Virus record (IMG/VR): IMGVR_UViG_3300048929_000167 | Location: 1-31,549 of that record | From: a virus | DNA: 31,549 nucleotides | Reading direction: 5' to 3' (one strand) | Shown: positions 5,825 through 12,439 of the stretch, piece after piece | Layout of the letters: each line of letters starts with the position of its first letter | Numbering within the stretch: position 1 is the stretch's first letter | The notes under the pieces: generated by a model | The model's database searches: none | Seen by the model: the letters and a program-made list of their open reading frames with translations, nothing else | What the model was told of the DNA's origin: nothing | Translations under genes and position numbers: made by a program

Positions 5825-6597
5825 GGGTGATAAGCATTATTAATCTCAAGGGCGGAGTTGGTAAAAGTTTTACCGCCGCTCAAATGGGATATTTATTAAG
5901 TCAGCAACAAGGGGCCACTGTACTCCTGCTGGATAATGATAAGCAAGGAAATTTGTCTAAGCTTTTTGGAGTCTATGACAGAAACGGTATGTGTCCTTCG
6001 GCTCAACTGTTAATGGGCCGCAATAGTGCCGAAGGGGTAAGACAGGAAACAGAATATTATAATCTTGATATCATTAGTGCAAATATGAATCTCCTTACCG
6101 CAACAATGCAGTTACAGCAGGACGGATCAGCAGAACAGTGTAAAAAGTATGAAAGCCTCAAGTGCTCGGAAAACCGAGCAGGCAGACCATATGATTATGT
6201 AATAATTGATAATCCCCCGGATATTGGACTAAATGTAATAAATGCTCTTGCTGTTACTAATGACGTGATTGTGCCTATTAAGATAGATCAATGTGCCATA
6301 GAGGGTATGGATATAATGACCGGGCAAATATCGCAAATGCAAGCCATGAATCCAGATATCCGTTTTATGGGGGCTTTGGTAACGATGTATAAAAACAATG
6401 TCACTAATGCATCGGGAATTGAATGGCTACAGAAGAATGATGTAAAACTATTTGATACCTTTATCCGGTACAGTGATAAGGCAGCAGAAAGCACTCTCTT
6501 TCAAAAGCCGATTCAGGAATACAGCCCACGGAGCGGAACCGCAAGAAGTTACAGGCAGTTTGTGCAGGAGTATATCACCAGATCGGGGGCGAAGTAA
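5821..6597 (+). CDS. parA: ParA-family partition ATPase
   Basis: A 258-residue MinD/ParA-type P-loop ATPase. The deviant Walker A box LKGGVGKS spans residues 9-16, with the signature Lys10 and the P-loop Lys15. LLLDNDKQGN is the switch region after strand 2, and YVIIDNPPDIG is Walker B. These proteins segregate low-copy plasmids together with ParB on a centromere. There is no N-terminal helix-turn-helix, so this is a type Ib/Soj-like short ParA that does not itself bind an operator. It is coupled to the nuclease gene upstream (ATGA) and to parB downstream (TAATG). Confidence 0.9.
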   Translation: MRVISIINLKGGVGKSFTAAQMGYLLSQQQGATVLLLDNDKQGNLSKLFGVYDRNGMCPSAQLLMGRNSAEGVRQETEYYNLDIISANMNLLTATMQLQQDGSAEQCKKYESLKCSENRAGRPYDYVIIDNPPDIGLNVINALAVTNDVIVPIKIDQCAIEGMDIMTGQISQMQAMNPDIRFMGALVTMYKNNVTNASGIEWLQKNDVKLFDTFIRYSDKAAESTLFQKPIQEYSPRSGTARSYRQFVQEYITRSGAK

Positions 6598-7649
6598 TGG
6601 GACTTGGAGGAGAGTTTTCATTTCTGGACATTGTAAACAGTGCCACAAGAAGCAGGACGGCAGCAGAAGTAAAGGATTACACAGAAATATGGTTAAGCCC
6701 TTATGAGATAAAGGACGCACCACAGAACACACGCCAGGAGTACAAAAACATTGATGCCCTGGCGGATGCATTCCTGCTTGTAGGCCAGGAACAACCAACC
6801 GTGTTAGCCAAAGTAAACGGTGAATACCGGATTGTGGACGGTCACAGGCGAAACCGGGCAAATATCATGCTCATAGAAAGAGGATATGAGCAATTTAAAA
6901 AGGTACGTTTCTTTTATAAAGACATGACAGAAAATATGTATGAATTATCATTACTGGCAGGAAACGGATTTACTCAGGACTTGACACCGTATGAGAAAGC
7001 AGAACTGGCAGGAAGATTAAAAAAAGTTTTGGAAAAAATGAGAGACAACGGAGAAATTGAATTAAAGGGTAAGCTTCGGGATATTATAGGGCAATACCTT
7101 GGAGAAAGCTCCGGGCAAATGGGAAGATATGAAAAAATAAATAATAGCCTGACGGAAGAAGCAAAAGAACAGTTTAAAAACGGGAATTTGGGATCAGTAG
7201 CAGCTTATGAAACTGCAAGGCTTCCTGCTGCGGAACAAAAGATTATTGCAGACCGGGCAGCAGAGCAGGGAGGCATTGAAGGGAAAGAGATTGCCGCCAT
7301 TGTGCAGGGAAAAAAAGAACTGGAAAAGCAGACTAAAAAAGCGGAGGAAGCAGCAAGAGAAGCAAAGAAAGCCGCAAAGGCCGCACAAAATGCACAGATC
7401 GGAGCAACACAAGCCAGTTTGCAAGCGGAGCGGTCAGCGGAAAACGCCGATCAGAGCGCAGGAGTTGTAATTGGCATGAATCCACCTATGGTGTCCATAA
7501 TGGACACCGAGAATGATATACCATCACCAGAAGAAATAAAGCAGGAAGCAGTTATTATCTTGCAGCAGCTTTTGACCATACCGGAAAAAATTACTTACGA
7601 TGATGTTATTTCCTTACAGGGAATCTTTATTGAACGTAACAGAGAATAA
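6597..7649 (+). CDS. parB: ParB-like partition protein with N-terminal ParB/Srx domain
   Basis: A 350-residue protein. Residues about 30-110 hold a ParB N-terminal domain: Q.P..VRPV-type entry (GQEQPTVLAKVNGEYRIVDG) and VDGHRRNRA, the form of the GERRxRA box that binds CTP in ParB proteins. NGFTQDLTPYEKA matches the conserved stretch before the DNA-binding helices. QYLGESSGQMGRYEKI looks like the helix-turn-helix. Residues 230-290 form an Ala/Lys/Glu-rich coiled coil, and a helical tail follows. It starts in a TAATG overlap with parA. No canonical parS was recognised by eye; the centromere could be a repeat elsewhere in the element. Confidence 0.82.
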   Translation: MGLGGEFSFLDIVNSATRSRTAAEVKDYTEIWLSPYEIKDAPQNTRQEYKNIDALADAFLLVGQEQPTVLAKVNGEYRIVDGHRRNRANIMLIERGYEQFKKVRFFYKDMTENMYELSLLAGNGFTQDLTPYEKAELAGRLKKVLEKMRDNGEIELKGKLRDIIGQYLGESSGQMGRYEKINNSLTEEAKEQFKNGNLGSVAAYETARLPAAEQKIIADRAAEQGGIEGKEIAAIVQGKKELEKQTKKAEEAAREAKKAAKAAQNAQIGATQASLQAERSAENADQSAGVVIGMNPPMVSIMDTENDIPSPEEIKQEAVIILQQLLTIPEKITYDDVISLQGIFIERNRE

Positions 7650-7778
7650 GCCGGAAATGGCAGCAGGACAGAGGAAAGGGGGAATGCTATTGAGATAGTG
7701 CGGTAATTAGCCTATCCGTAAAAAAATTGAATTGATAATACCGACAATCGTTTTCTTACAAAAGAGGGGGAAGTAAGT

Positions 7779-8786
7779 GTGAAAGAAAAAATTATCAATG
7801 AGATTTTAATGCAAATGGTTTCTCATATTAACACTGAAACATTGAGGATACTGGAAACAGTCATTATAAAGGCTTTGTACTACGTGGAGGTACAGAAAAA
7901 GGAAACCGAACTGTCCACGGAAATGGACGATAACCTGTATCTGCTCAAAGCCTATGAAATGAACGTCAGAAAAGATGGACTAAGTGATAAGACCATAAAA
8001 GCGTATATGGGAGCCATGAAAAACATGATTTGTATTACTGGTAAAAATATTAGGCACATAACCTCGGTGGATATTAAGTACTATCTGGATTTGTATACCG
8101 GAAAAGGTAACAACACTAGAACGGTTAACAATGAACGCCGCTTTCTTTCCGCAGTTTTTACATGGTATCGCAAACACGGAATTATCAATACAAATCCAGT
8201 CGAGGCCGTCCCGGTAAAAAAGGAACGTAAGCCACCCATTGATTATCTTAAGGGCGTAGAAGTAGAGCGGTTAAGGGTTGCTTGTAAGCAACCAAGGGAA
8301 CGGGCATTAATGGAATTCCTCTTAAGCACAGGAGTACGTGTTGGAGAAATACCGCAGATACGCAGAGAGGATATTGATTGGAATACTGGTGAAATCCTCA
8401 TATATGCTCATAAAACCTCTGATTATCGGACGGTATTCTTAAACGATGTTGCCAGGGTACACATGGAAAAGTATCTAAATACCAGGACGGATACAAGTGA
8501 GGCTCTTTTTGCAAGAGTAAGAGCACCGTTTAAAGCGGTGCAAGAGGACGGATTAAGGCTAATCATTAAGAAAATCGGAGAAAAGGCAGGATTAAAGCGG
8601 AGGATATACCCTCACCTTTTCAGAAAAACAATGGCAACAACACTAAGATTTAAAGATTGTGCTATTGAAGATATACAACAGATGTTAGGGCATAAGAACC
8701 CGTCCACAACACTTGGTTTCTATGCAGCAGGAAATAAGGAACATTTGAGACAGGTACACAGTAGATATATGAGTGTTGGGGCTTAA
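7779..8786 (+). CDS. XerC/D-like tyrosine recombinase (second recombinase)
   Basis: A 335-residue recombinase distinct from the integrase at the left end. A SAM-like core-binding domain (about residues 50-140, AYEMNVRKDGLSDKTIKAYMGAM) precedes the catalytic domain with Arg in STGVRVGEI, His and Arg in PHLFRKTMATT, His in LGHKNPSTT and the nucleophile Tyr in LGFYAAG. The GTG start has a GAGGGGGAAG ribosome site. Being downstream of rep and parAB, it fits a plasmid-type multimer resolvase, or it could act on an accessory site in the element. A candidate site with 6-bp arms and 6-bp centre lies 120 bp downstream. Confidence 0.88.
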   Translation: MKEKIINEILMQMVSHINTETLRILETVIIKALYYVEVQKKETELSTEMDDNLYLLKAYEMNVRKDGLSDKTIKAYMGAMKNMICITGKNIRHITSVDIKYYLDLYTGKGNNTRTVNNERRFLSAVFTWYRKHGIINTNPVEAVPVKKERKPPIDYLKGVEVERLRVACKQPRERALMEFLLSTGVRVGEIPQIRREDIDWNTGEILIYAHKTSDYRTVFLNDVARVHMEKYLNTRTDTSEALFARVRAPFKAVQEDGLRLIIKKIGEKAGLKRRIYPHLFRKTMATTLRFKDCAIEDIQQMLGHKNPSTTLGFYAAGNKEHLRQVHSRYMSVGA

Positions 8787-8908
8787 AGATAGATTCCTGC
8801 AAAGGATAGGGCGCAGTACCCAAAGCAAACACGAAAACAAGTCGATTTGTTAGTAACTCGTAAATGAAGCCATTGTAACGCATAAGTGCAAAGGTGGTCT
8901 TAAAGGAT

Positions 8909-8926
8909 CAATGTGTCACGACATTG
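8909..8926. other. Candidate recombinase core site downstream of the Xer-like gene
   Basis: CAATGT and ACATTG form 6-bp inverted arms around a 6-bp centre (GTCACG), the architecture of a tyrosine recombinase crossover site, though dif-type sites usually have 11-bp arms. The 8787-8993 gap holds no gene that I can support. A GAGGG/CCCTC hairpin (near 8928-8950) follows, but has no T-run. Confidence 0.3.
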
Positions 8927-8993
8927 TGAGGGACAATAAAAGCCCCTCTTCCACTAAACGCAGGTTTACCGGATTAGAAAGGCAAGGTGAAAC

Positions 8994-9359
8994 ATGGAAA
9001 GATTTACTATGAGAATTACAGATAATGTGTACTATACAAAGGGGAAATATGAACAAACTATTCCGGCAGAATGTGAAAGCTGGGACGTGAGAGAAATATT
9101 GAAGAGACTGGCAGACTATGAGGATACCGGGTTAGAACCGAAGGAAATAGCCTGTTGTATAAATATCTTAAAGGATAAATGCTGGGCTTGCAGCAATGCT
9201 AGGGCTTACCGGATAGGAAATAGCAACTTAAAGACATGTCACCACAGGATGAAAGGTTGTGTGGCAGCTACGGGACAGTCGGAATGTGAACATTGGGTGC
9301 TTGATACAGGCTGTTTTCATCGTGAAGGAGATTGCAATGTTAAGAGAAGTGATACTTAA
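8994..9359 (+). CDS. Phage protein with RLADYEDTGLEP motif and Cys cluster
   Basis: A 121-residue protein. Residues around 33-52 carry EILKRLADYEDTGLEPKEI, a short helical motif repeatedly found in small accessory proteins of Clostridia phages, where it is of unknown function. The second half is Cys-rich (CCIN, CWACSNARAY, CHHRMKGC, CEHW), which could bind zinc. The ATG has an AAGGTG ribosome site; an in-frame ATG at 9009 is possible. It overlaps the next gene by 23 bp. Confidence 0.75.
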   Translation: MERFTMRITDNVYYTKGKYEQTIPAECESWDVREILKRLADYEDTGLEPKEIACCINILKDKCWACSNARAYRIGNSNLKTCHHRMKGCVAATGQSECEHWVLDTGCFHREGDCNVKRSDT

Positions 9360-9753
9360 AACAGCAGGAATGTTTGACAGCTATGATCCGAATGGAACGG
9401 ACCATGAATTATGGAAATCCATAGCGGAGTACATGGACGGGGAAGCAGCCTTGGTTGTTGATCACTACGCAAATTATGGAAGATTTACATTTCTTGGTCT
9501 GCAAGATGAAACAAAGAATAAAGAACTTGCTTACATGAAAGAGCAGGATAGCATGATGGGTTGTTATATTGATAATCGTGATAGATTTAATGAGGATTGG
9601 GACCAGGAAGAATATGAACCGGACGGACTCTTCATTTTATCCAAGGAAAACGTGATTATACCGGAGCCACAGGAAGTGTATAAGCCGTTTAAGCTGCCAG
9701 GGCAGCAGGAAGGGGAAACAGATGGACAAAAAAGAAGTATGCCAGATATGTGA
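9337..9753 (+). CDS. Conserved-type small phage protein, 138 residues
   Basis: The frame is open from 9259, but the ATG at 9337 has GAAGGAG at ideal spacing and removes a stretch that merely overlaps the previous gene. The protein is acidic, with aromatic pairs (YANYGRFTFLGLQDE, DRFNEDWDQEEYEPDGLF), a composition typical of phage single-domain accessory proteins. The last codons overlap the next gene by 32 bp. I do not recognise the family. Confidence 0.65.
   Translation: MLREVILKTAGMFDSYDPNGTDHELWKSIAEYMDGEAALVVDHYANYGRFTFLGLQDETKNKELAYMKEQDSMMGCYIDNRDRFNEDWDQEEYEPDGLFILSKENVIIPEPQEVYKPFKLPGQQEGETDGQKRSMPDM
9691..9717 (+). repeat. Recurring GCCAGGGCAGCAGG junction box
   Basis: GCCAGGGCAGCAGG at 9696-9709, followed by AAGGGGAA, sits before the small gene at 9722. 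Close copies occur at 9926-9939 (one change, also followed by AAGGGGAA), 2618-2631 (identical 14 bp) and, shortened to GGCAGCAGG, at 7659-7667 and 14705-14713. All five sit at gene junctions next to ribosome sites. Confidence 0.55.
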
Positions 9754-9916
9754 ATCGTACATGGAAGGTGTTGTATGCGAAGCCCATTGCCCGGTAGAAA
9801 AGTTATTCGCTGAGAATAAAAGACTTAAGGCTGAAAATAGCCGATTAAAACACGAAATGTCTTATATGGTTAATCCTATGGCTATAGGAGATCGTGGTGG
9901 GGAAATGGGCTGGTAA
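9722..9916 (+). CDS. Small Cys-motif/coiled-coil protein, 64 residues
   Basis: Begins MDKKEVCQICESYMEG, with a CxxC pair, then C and H-C (VCEAHCPVEK), a possible zinc knuckle, and continues with a leucine-zipper-like helix (LFAENKRLKAENSRLKHE). A GGAAGGGG ribosome site stands in a recurring junction box. The zipper suggests dimerisation; DNA or protein binding is possible. No family recognised. Confidence 0.65.
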   Translation: MDKKEVCQICESYMEGVVCEAHCPVEKLFAENKRLKAENSRLKHEMSYMVNPMAIGDRGGEMGW

Positions 9917-9949
9917 ACCAAAGTTGCCAGGGCGGCAGGAAGGGGAATT

Positions 9950-10288
9950 ATGGCAACAGAGAATGATTGCTCATTAAAGGATACAAAACTACTAAGAGAA
10001 TTGATTTTAGAAAATCCAGAGTTACCGCTAATTGTTTTTTGCGGAGAAGATTCGTGGGGTGGTGAATTTTCATATCAACAAGCAGGCGTTAGTAGAGGCG
10101 AGGTTGAAAGTCTTATCCTATATGGTGATAAGTGGCTTACCGAAGAAGACTACGCAGAAGAACTATCAGATGATTTGAGTGATGAAGAAGAATACAAAGA
10201 TTTATCAGATGAAGGGTACGGAAAGATGATTGACAGAAAAGTTTCGGAATCAGAATTTATAAAGGCCATTGTTATATGGATTGGGTAA
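9950..10288 (+). CDS. Acidic phage protein, 112 residues
   Basis: A ribosome site (GGAAGGGG) lies within the second copy of the junction box. The N-terminal part (LLRELILENPELPLIVFCGEDSWGGEFSYQQAG) resembles a small alpha/beta protein found in the accessory regions of Clostridia phages. Residues 65-95 are strongly acidic (EEDYAEELSDDLSDEEEY). The strong acidity recalls DNA-mimic or anti-defence proteins, but nothing more specific supports that. Function unknown. Confidence 0.65.
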   Translation: MATENDCSLKDTKLLRELILENPELPLIVFCGEDSWGGEFSYQQAGVSRGEVESLILYGDKWLTEEDYAEELSDDLSDEEEYKDLSDEGYGKMIDRKVSESEFIKAIVIWIG

Positions 10289-10344
10289 TTAAACCCGAAT
10301 TTGAAGGAGGAACAGGTACGTCAATAGATTTACATTTATTCAAC

Positions 10345-10373
10345 CAAAAAATCCAGAGATTATACTCTGGATT
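10345..10373 (-). terminator. Terminator of the minus-strand 56-residue membrane peptide gene
   Basis: A perfect 9-bp stem (CTCTGGATT at 10365-10373 with AATCCAGAG at 10350-10358, loop of six) is followed on the minus strand by a T-run (10351-10345). It lies 10 bp beyond the stop codon of the gene at 10383-10553. Confidence 0.8.
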
Positions 10374-10382
10374 CATGGCTAA

Positions 10383-10553
10383 TTATTTATTGTCTTGAAA
10401 TTCCAACTCTAAATTAGCTACCAGTTTCGCAACGTCCGCATGTATAGAGATTCTTTTTAATTTATTGCTTTTTGTTTTAATGATAATAAGCAATATAAAA
10501 GACAAAACAATGAAAATAATTAGTGCGCTCAATAATATGATTTTAAAAATCAT
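10383..10553 (-). CDS. Small single-span membrane peptide, 56 residues
   Basis: An intact short gene on the minus strand. The product is a near-pure hydrophobic helix (residues 2-25, rich in Ile/Leu/Phe) followed by a basic stretch (KTKSNKLKR) and a soluble tail (SIHADVAKLVANLELEFQDNK). The AAGGAGGAG ribosome site is very strong, but it is locked in a hairpin (10558-10582). An extended -10 promoter and a terminator make it an autonomous unit against the direction of the surrounding operon. Size, topology and hidden ribosome site resemble type I toxins; a phage exclusion or other membrane moron is equally possible. No antisense RNA is proven. Confidence 0.7.
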   Translation of the reverse strand: MIFKIILLSALIIFIVLSFILLIIIKTKSNKLKRISIHADVAKLVANLELEFQDNK

Positions 10554-10557
10554 ATAT

Positions 10558-10582
10558 ACTCCTCCTTTTTAAAGGAAGGAGT
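10558..10582 (-). promoter_or_regulatory. Hairpin sequestering the ribosome site of the membrane peptide
   Basis: In the minus-strand mRNA, ACTCC (10582-10578) and TCCTTT (10576-10571) pair with GGAGT (10562-10558) and AAAGGA (10568-10563), with one bulged base. The paired strand includes the whole AAGGAGG ribosome site. Translation would be off until the hairpin is opened or the mRNA is processed. Confidence 0.6.
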
Positions 10583-10605
10583 TAAGAGGTTTGCCGGCCG
10601 ATTTA

Positions 10606-10634
10606 AATATAACATATATATAATAAAATTGAAA
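10606..10634 (-). promoter_or_regulatory. Promoter of the membrane peptide gene
   Basis: On the minus strand: TTTCAA (10634-10629), 17-bp spacer, TATATT (10611-10606) preceded by TGT (extended -10). The predicted start near 10599 gives a leader of about 46 nt that contains the ribosome-site hairpin. Confidence 0.6.
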
Positions 10635-10683
10635 GGAAAAAGAGTTCCTGCAGGACAAAAAGATCTTTTCTCCCGGATATGAA

Positions 10684-11328
10684 ATGAAAATATTAGTAGC
10701 CTGTGAAGAAAGTCAGGCAGTAACGATAGAGTTAAGAAAATTAGGGCATGAAGCCTACAGTTGTGACATAGAACCATGTTCGGGTGGGCACCCAGAATGG
10801 CATTTACAAGAAGACGTGATTCCACTATTGAAAAAACATTGGGATATGATTATTGCATTTCCTCCATGTACTCATCTTGCCGTATCTGGAGCTGCGTGGT
10901 TTGAAGAAAAACGGAAAGACGGAAGGCAGCGTGAAGCAATTGAATTTTTTATGCAGATATTAAATTCTGATTGTGAAAAAATTGCAGTTGAAAATCCGGT
11001 TAATATTATAAGCGGTAAATACATAGGAAAGCATTTTAAAGATTTACAAGATAAGTACGGCTTTCCAATTAAACCATCACAGTCCATACAACCATATGAG
11101 TACGGGCATATGGAACAGAAGAAAACTTGTTTGTGGTTAAAAGGACTTCCTTTATTACAGTCAACAAACAATGTATATGAAGAAATGATGGAGTTGCCAA
11201 AAAATAAACGGGAGAGGCTGCATTATCTTCCGCCGAGTGAAGATAGAGCGAAAATAAGGAGCAAGACGTTCCATGGGGTAGCAGAAGCCATGGCAGAACA
11301 ATGGGCTGGGGTTAATCAACAAAAGTAG
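10684..11328 (+). CDS. DNA (cytosine) methyltransferase-like phage protein, copy 1
   Basis: A 214-residue Rossmann-type protein. MKILVACEESQAVTIELRKLGHEAYSCDIEP is a SAM-binding start, with the acidic residue ending strand 2. DMIIAFPPCTHLAVSGAAWF carries the PPC catalytic-type motif IV and IAVENPVN the ENP/ENV-type motif VI of C5-cytosine enzymes. The end (RSKTFHGVAEAMAEQWAG) is typical of this compact phage family, annotated as a putative DNA methyltransferase. It is much shorter than bacterial C5 enzymes and has no clear target-recognition domain. There is no strong ribosome site; GGAT stands 5 bp before the ATG. A close paralogue follows directly. Likely role: modify or protect phage DNA. 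Confidence 0.78.
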   Translation: MKILVACEESQAVTIELRKLGHEAYSCDIEPCSGGHPEWHLQEDVIPLLKKHWDMIIAFPPCTHLAVSGAAWFEEKRKDGRQREAIEFFMQILNSDCEKIAVENPVNIISGKYIGKHFKDLQDKYGFPIKPSQSIQPYEYGHMEQKKTCLWLKGLPLLQSTNNVYEEMMELPKNKRERLHYLPPSEDRAKIRSKTFHGVAEAMAEQWAGVNQQK

Positions 11329-11340
11329 AATTGAAAAATA

Positions 11341-11395
11341 TTGAAAGGGGACTGGAGCATCGGCCGATGTAATGGGAATTCCCGGCTCCTTTCAA
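11341..11395 (+). promoter_or_regulatory. Structured leader before methyltransferase copy 2
   Basis: TTGAAAGG (11341-11348) and CCTTTCAA (11388-11395) form a perfect 8-bp outer stem. It encloses two self-complementary stretches, CATCGGCCGATG and GGGAATTCCC. The start codon at 11401 follows 5 bp later with no GGAGG, so translation may depend on this fold or on a 10-codon mini-frame (11371-11403) whose stop overlaps the ATG. Confidence 0.4.
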
Positions 11396-11400
11396 AAAGA

Positions 11401-12021
11401 ATGAAAATATTAGTAGCTTGCGAAGAAAGTCAGGCAGTAACAATAGAGTTAAGGAAATTAGGCCATGAAGCCTATAGCTGTGATACTGAGCCGTGTTCTG
11501 GAGGATACCCAGAATGGCACTTGCAACAAGATGCAACACCGTTGTTAAAGCAGCATTGGGATATGATTATAGCGTTTCCTCCTTGCACTTATCTTACGAA
11601 CGCAGGTGCAAGGCACTTGTGGAAGAATCACGAATTAAATCAGGAACGCTACGAAAAGGGGCTTGAAGCAAAAGAATTCTTCATGATGTTTTATAATGCA
11701 GACTGCGAAAGGATAGCAATAGAAAATCCTACAGCAAGCCGTATATATGAGTTGCCGGAAAAATCCCAGGTAATACAGCCTTATATGTTCGGGCACCCAT
11801 TTACAAAGCGTACACAACTATGGCTTAAGGGATTGCCGCCATTACTTCCCACGGACCTTGTAGAGCCTGAAAGAACATGGTGCCCGTCTGGATCCTATTC
11901 AGGAAAACATGGAGATAAGCATAGGGGAATGTTTACGACGGATAGGGCGAAGAATCGGAGTAAGACTTTTTCGGGAATAGCAAAAGCCATGGCAGAACAA
12001 TGGGCTGGTGAAATCAAGTAA
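11401..12021 (+). CDS. DNA (cytosine) methyltransferase-like phage protein, copy 2
   Basis: A 206-residue paralogue of the preceding gene. The first 58 residues are nearly identical apart from a few substitutions (SCDTEP for SCDIEP, GGYPEWHLQQDATPLLKQH for GGHPEWHLQEDVIPLLKKH), and DMIIAFPPCTYL and IAIENPTA repeat the key motifs. The middle and the region before the common ending (RSKTFSGIAKAMAEQWAG) have diverged, including a Trp/Gly/His-rich insert (RTWCPSGSYSGKHGDKHRG). The pattern suggests tandem duplication followed by change of specificity in the centre, or conversion that keeps the N-terminus alike. The frame is open from 11341, but 11401 matches the start of copy 1. Confidence 0.76.
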   Translation: MKILVACEESQAVTIELRKLGHEAYSCDTEPCSGGYPEWHLQQDATPLLKQHWDMIIAFPPCTYLTNAGARHLWKNHELNQERYEKGLEAKEFFMMFYNADCERIAIENPTASRIYELPEKSQVIQPYMFGHPFTKRTQLWLKGLPPLLPTDLVEPERTWCPSGSYSGKHGDKHRGMFTTDRAKNRSKTFSGIAKAMAEQWAGEIK

Positions 12022-12044
12022 ATTAAGATTTAGGGAGGCGTGAA

Positions 12045-12353
12045 ATGCTAAAAATATTAATCATACCAGAACACATGCAAAGGGGTGAAAGAGTCCTTGA
12101 TGCAGTACATAGAAAAGAAACGGAACTCATTATATCCAGAACAAAAAATATGATAAGAACGCAAGGAGGAACTGAGTATGTTGCGGTACTTCCAGAAGTT
12201 CGGTTCCTATGTGGTCAAAGAGCAGATCAAATTATTCTAGATTATGCATTTGTTCATTCTCTAAAACGGGAAGTCAACGCAATTCTGCGTAACTCCTGCG
12301 TTCCAGAAGCTTTTCAAGTAATGGATGATAGAGATGTTTTAAACTTTGGTTAG
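12045..12353 (+). CDS. Phage protein of unknown function, 102 residues
   Basis: Starts with a GGGAGG ribosome site 23 bp after the second methyltransferase-like gene. It reads as a small alpha/beta protein (LKILIIPEHMQRGERVLDAV, then VAVLPEVRFLCGQRADQIILDY). The strand ending in RADQIILDY resembles a Walker-B-like strand in phage P-loop proteins, but no P-loop is present. It is probably the last gene of this plus-strand run, because a new promoter follows. Function unknown. Confidence 0.65.
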   Translation: MLKILIIPEHMQRGERVLDAVHRKETELIISRTKNMIRTQGGTEYVAVLPEVRFLCGQRADQIILDYAFVHSLKREVNAILRNSCVPEAFQVMDDRDVLNFG

Positions 12354-12386
12354 CTGATATCTAAAAGAAATATTGTTCCTTGATAA

Positions 12387-12415
12387 TTGAATATTGATAG
12401 TTGGTATGGTAAAAT
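12387..12415 (+). promoter_or_regulatory. Promoter of the membrane moron gene
   Basis: TTGAAT (12387-12392), a 17-bp spacer and TAAAAT (12410-12415), with TG at 12407-12408 (extended -10). It overlaps the left copy of the 17-bp inverted repeat (12389-12405), so any protein binding that repeat would control this promoter. Confidence 0.7.
12389..12405 (+). repeat. 17-bp inverted repeat, left copy
   Basis: GAATATTGATAGTTGGT. Its exact reverse complement is at 13195-13211, immediately after the membrane protein gene. The two copies bracket 806 bp. Confidence 0.8.
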
Positions 12416-12439
12416 ATTCCTGTGAAACAGGAGGGGATT

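Noticed and set aside
6448-6861. Open frame of 137 codons on the minus strand
   Set aside because: It lies opposite the parA/parB junction, has an odd composition, and no ribosome site or promoter.
11341-11400. TTG start giving a 226-residue form of methyltransferase copy 2
   Set aside because: The extra 20 residues are encoded by a self-complementary leader and are absent from copy 1; the ATG at 11401 aligns with the start of copy 1.
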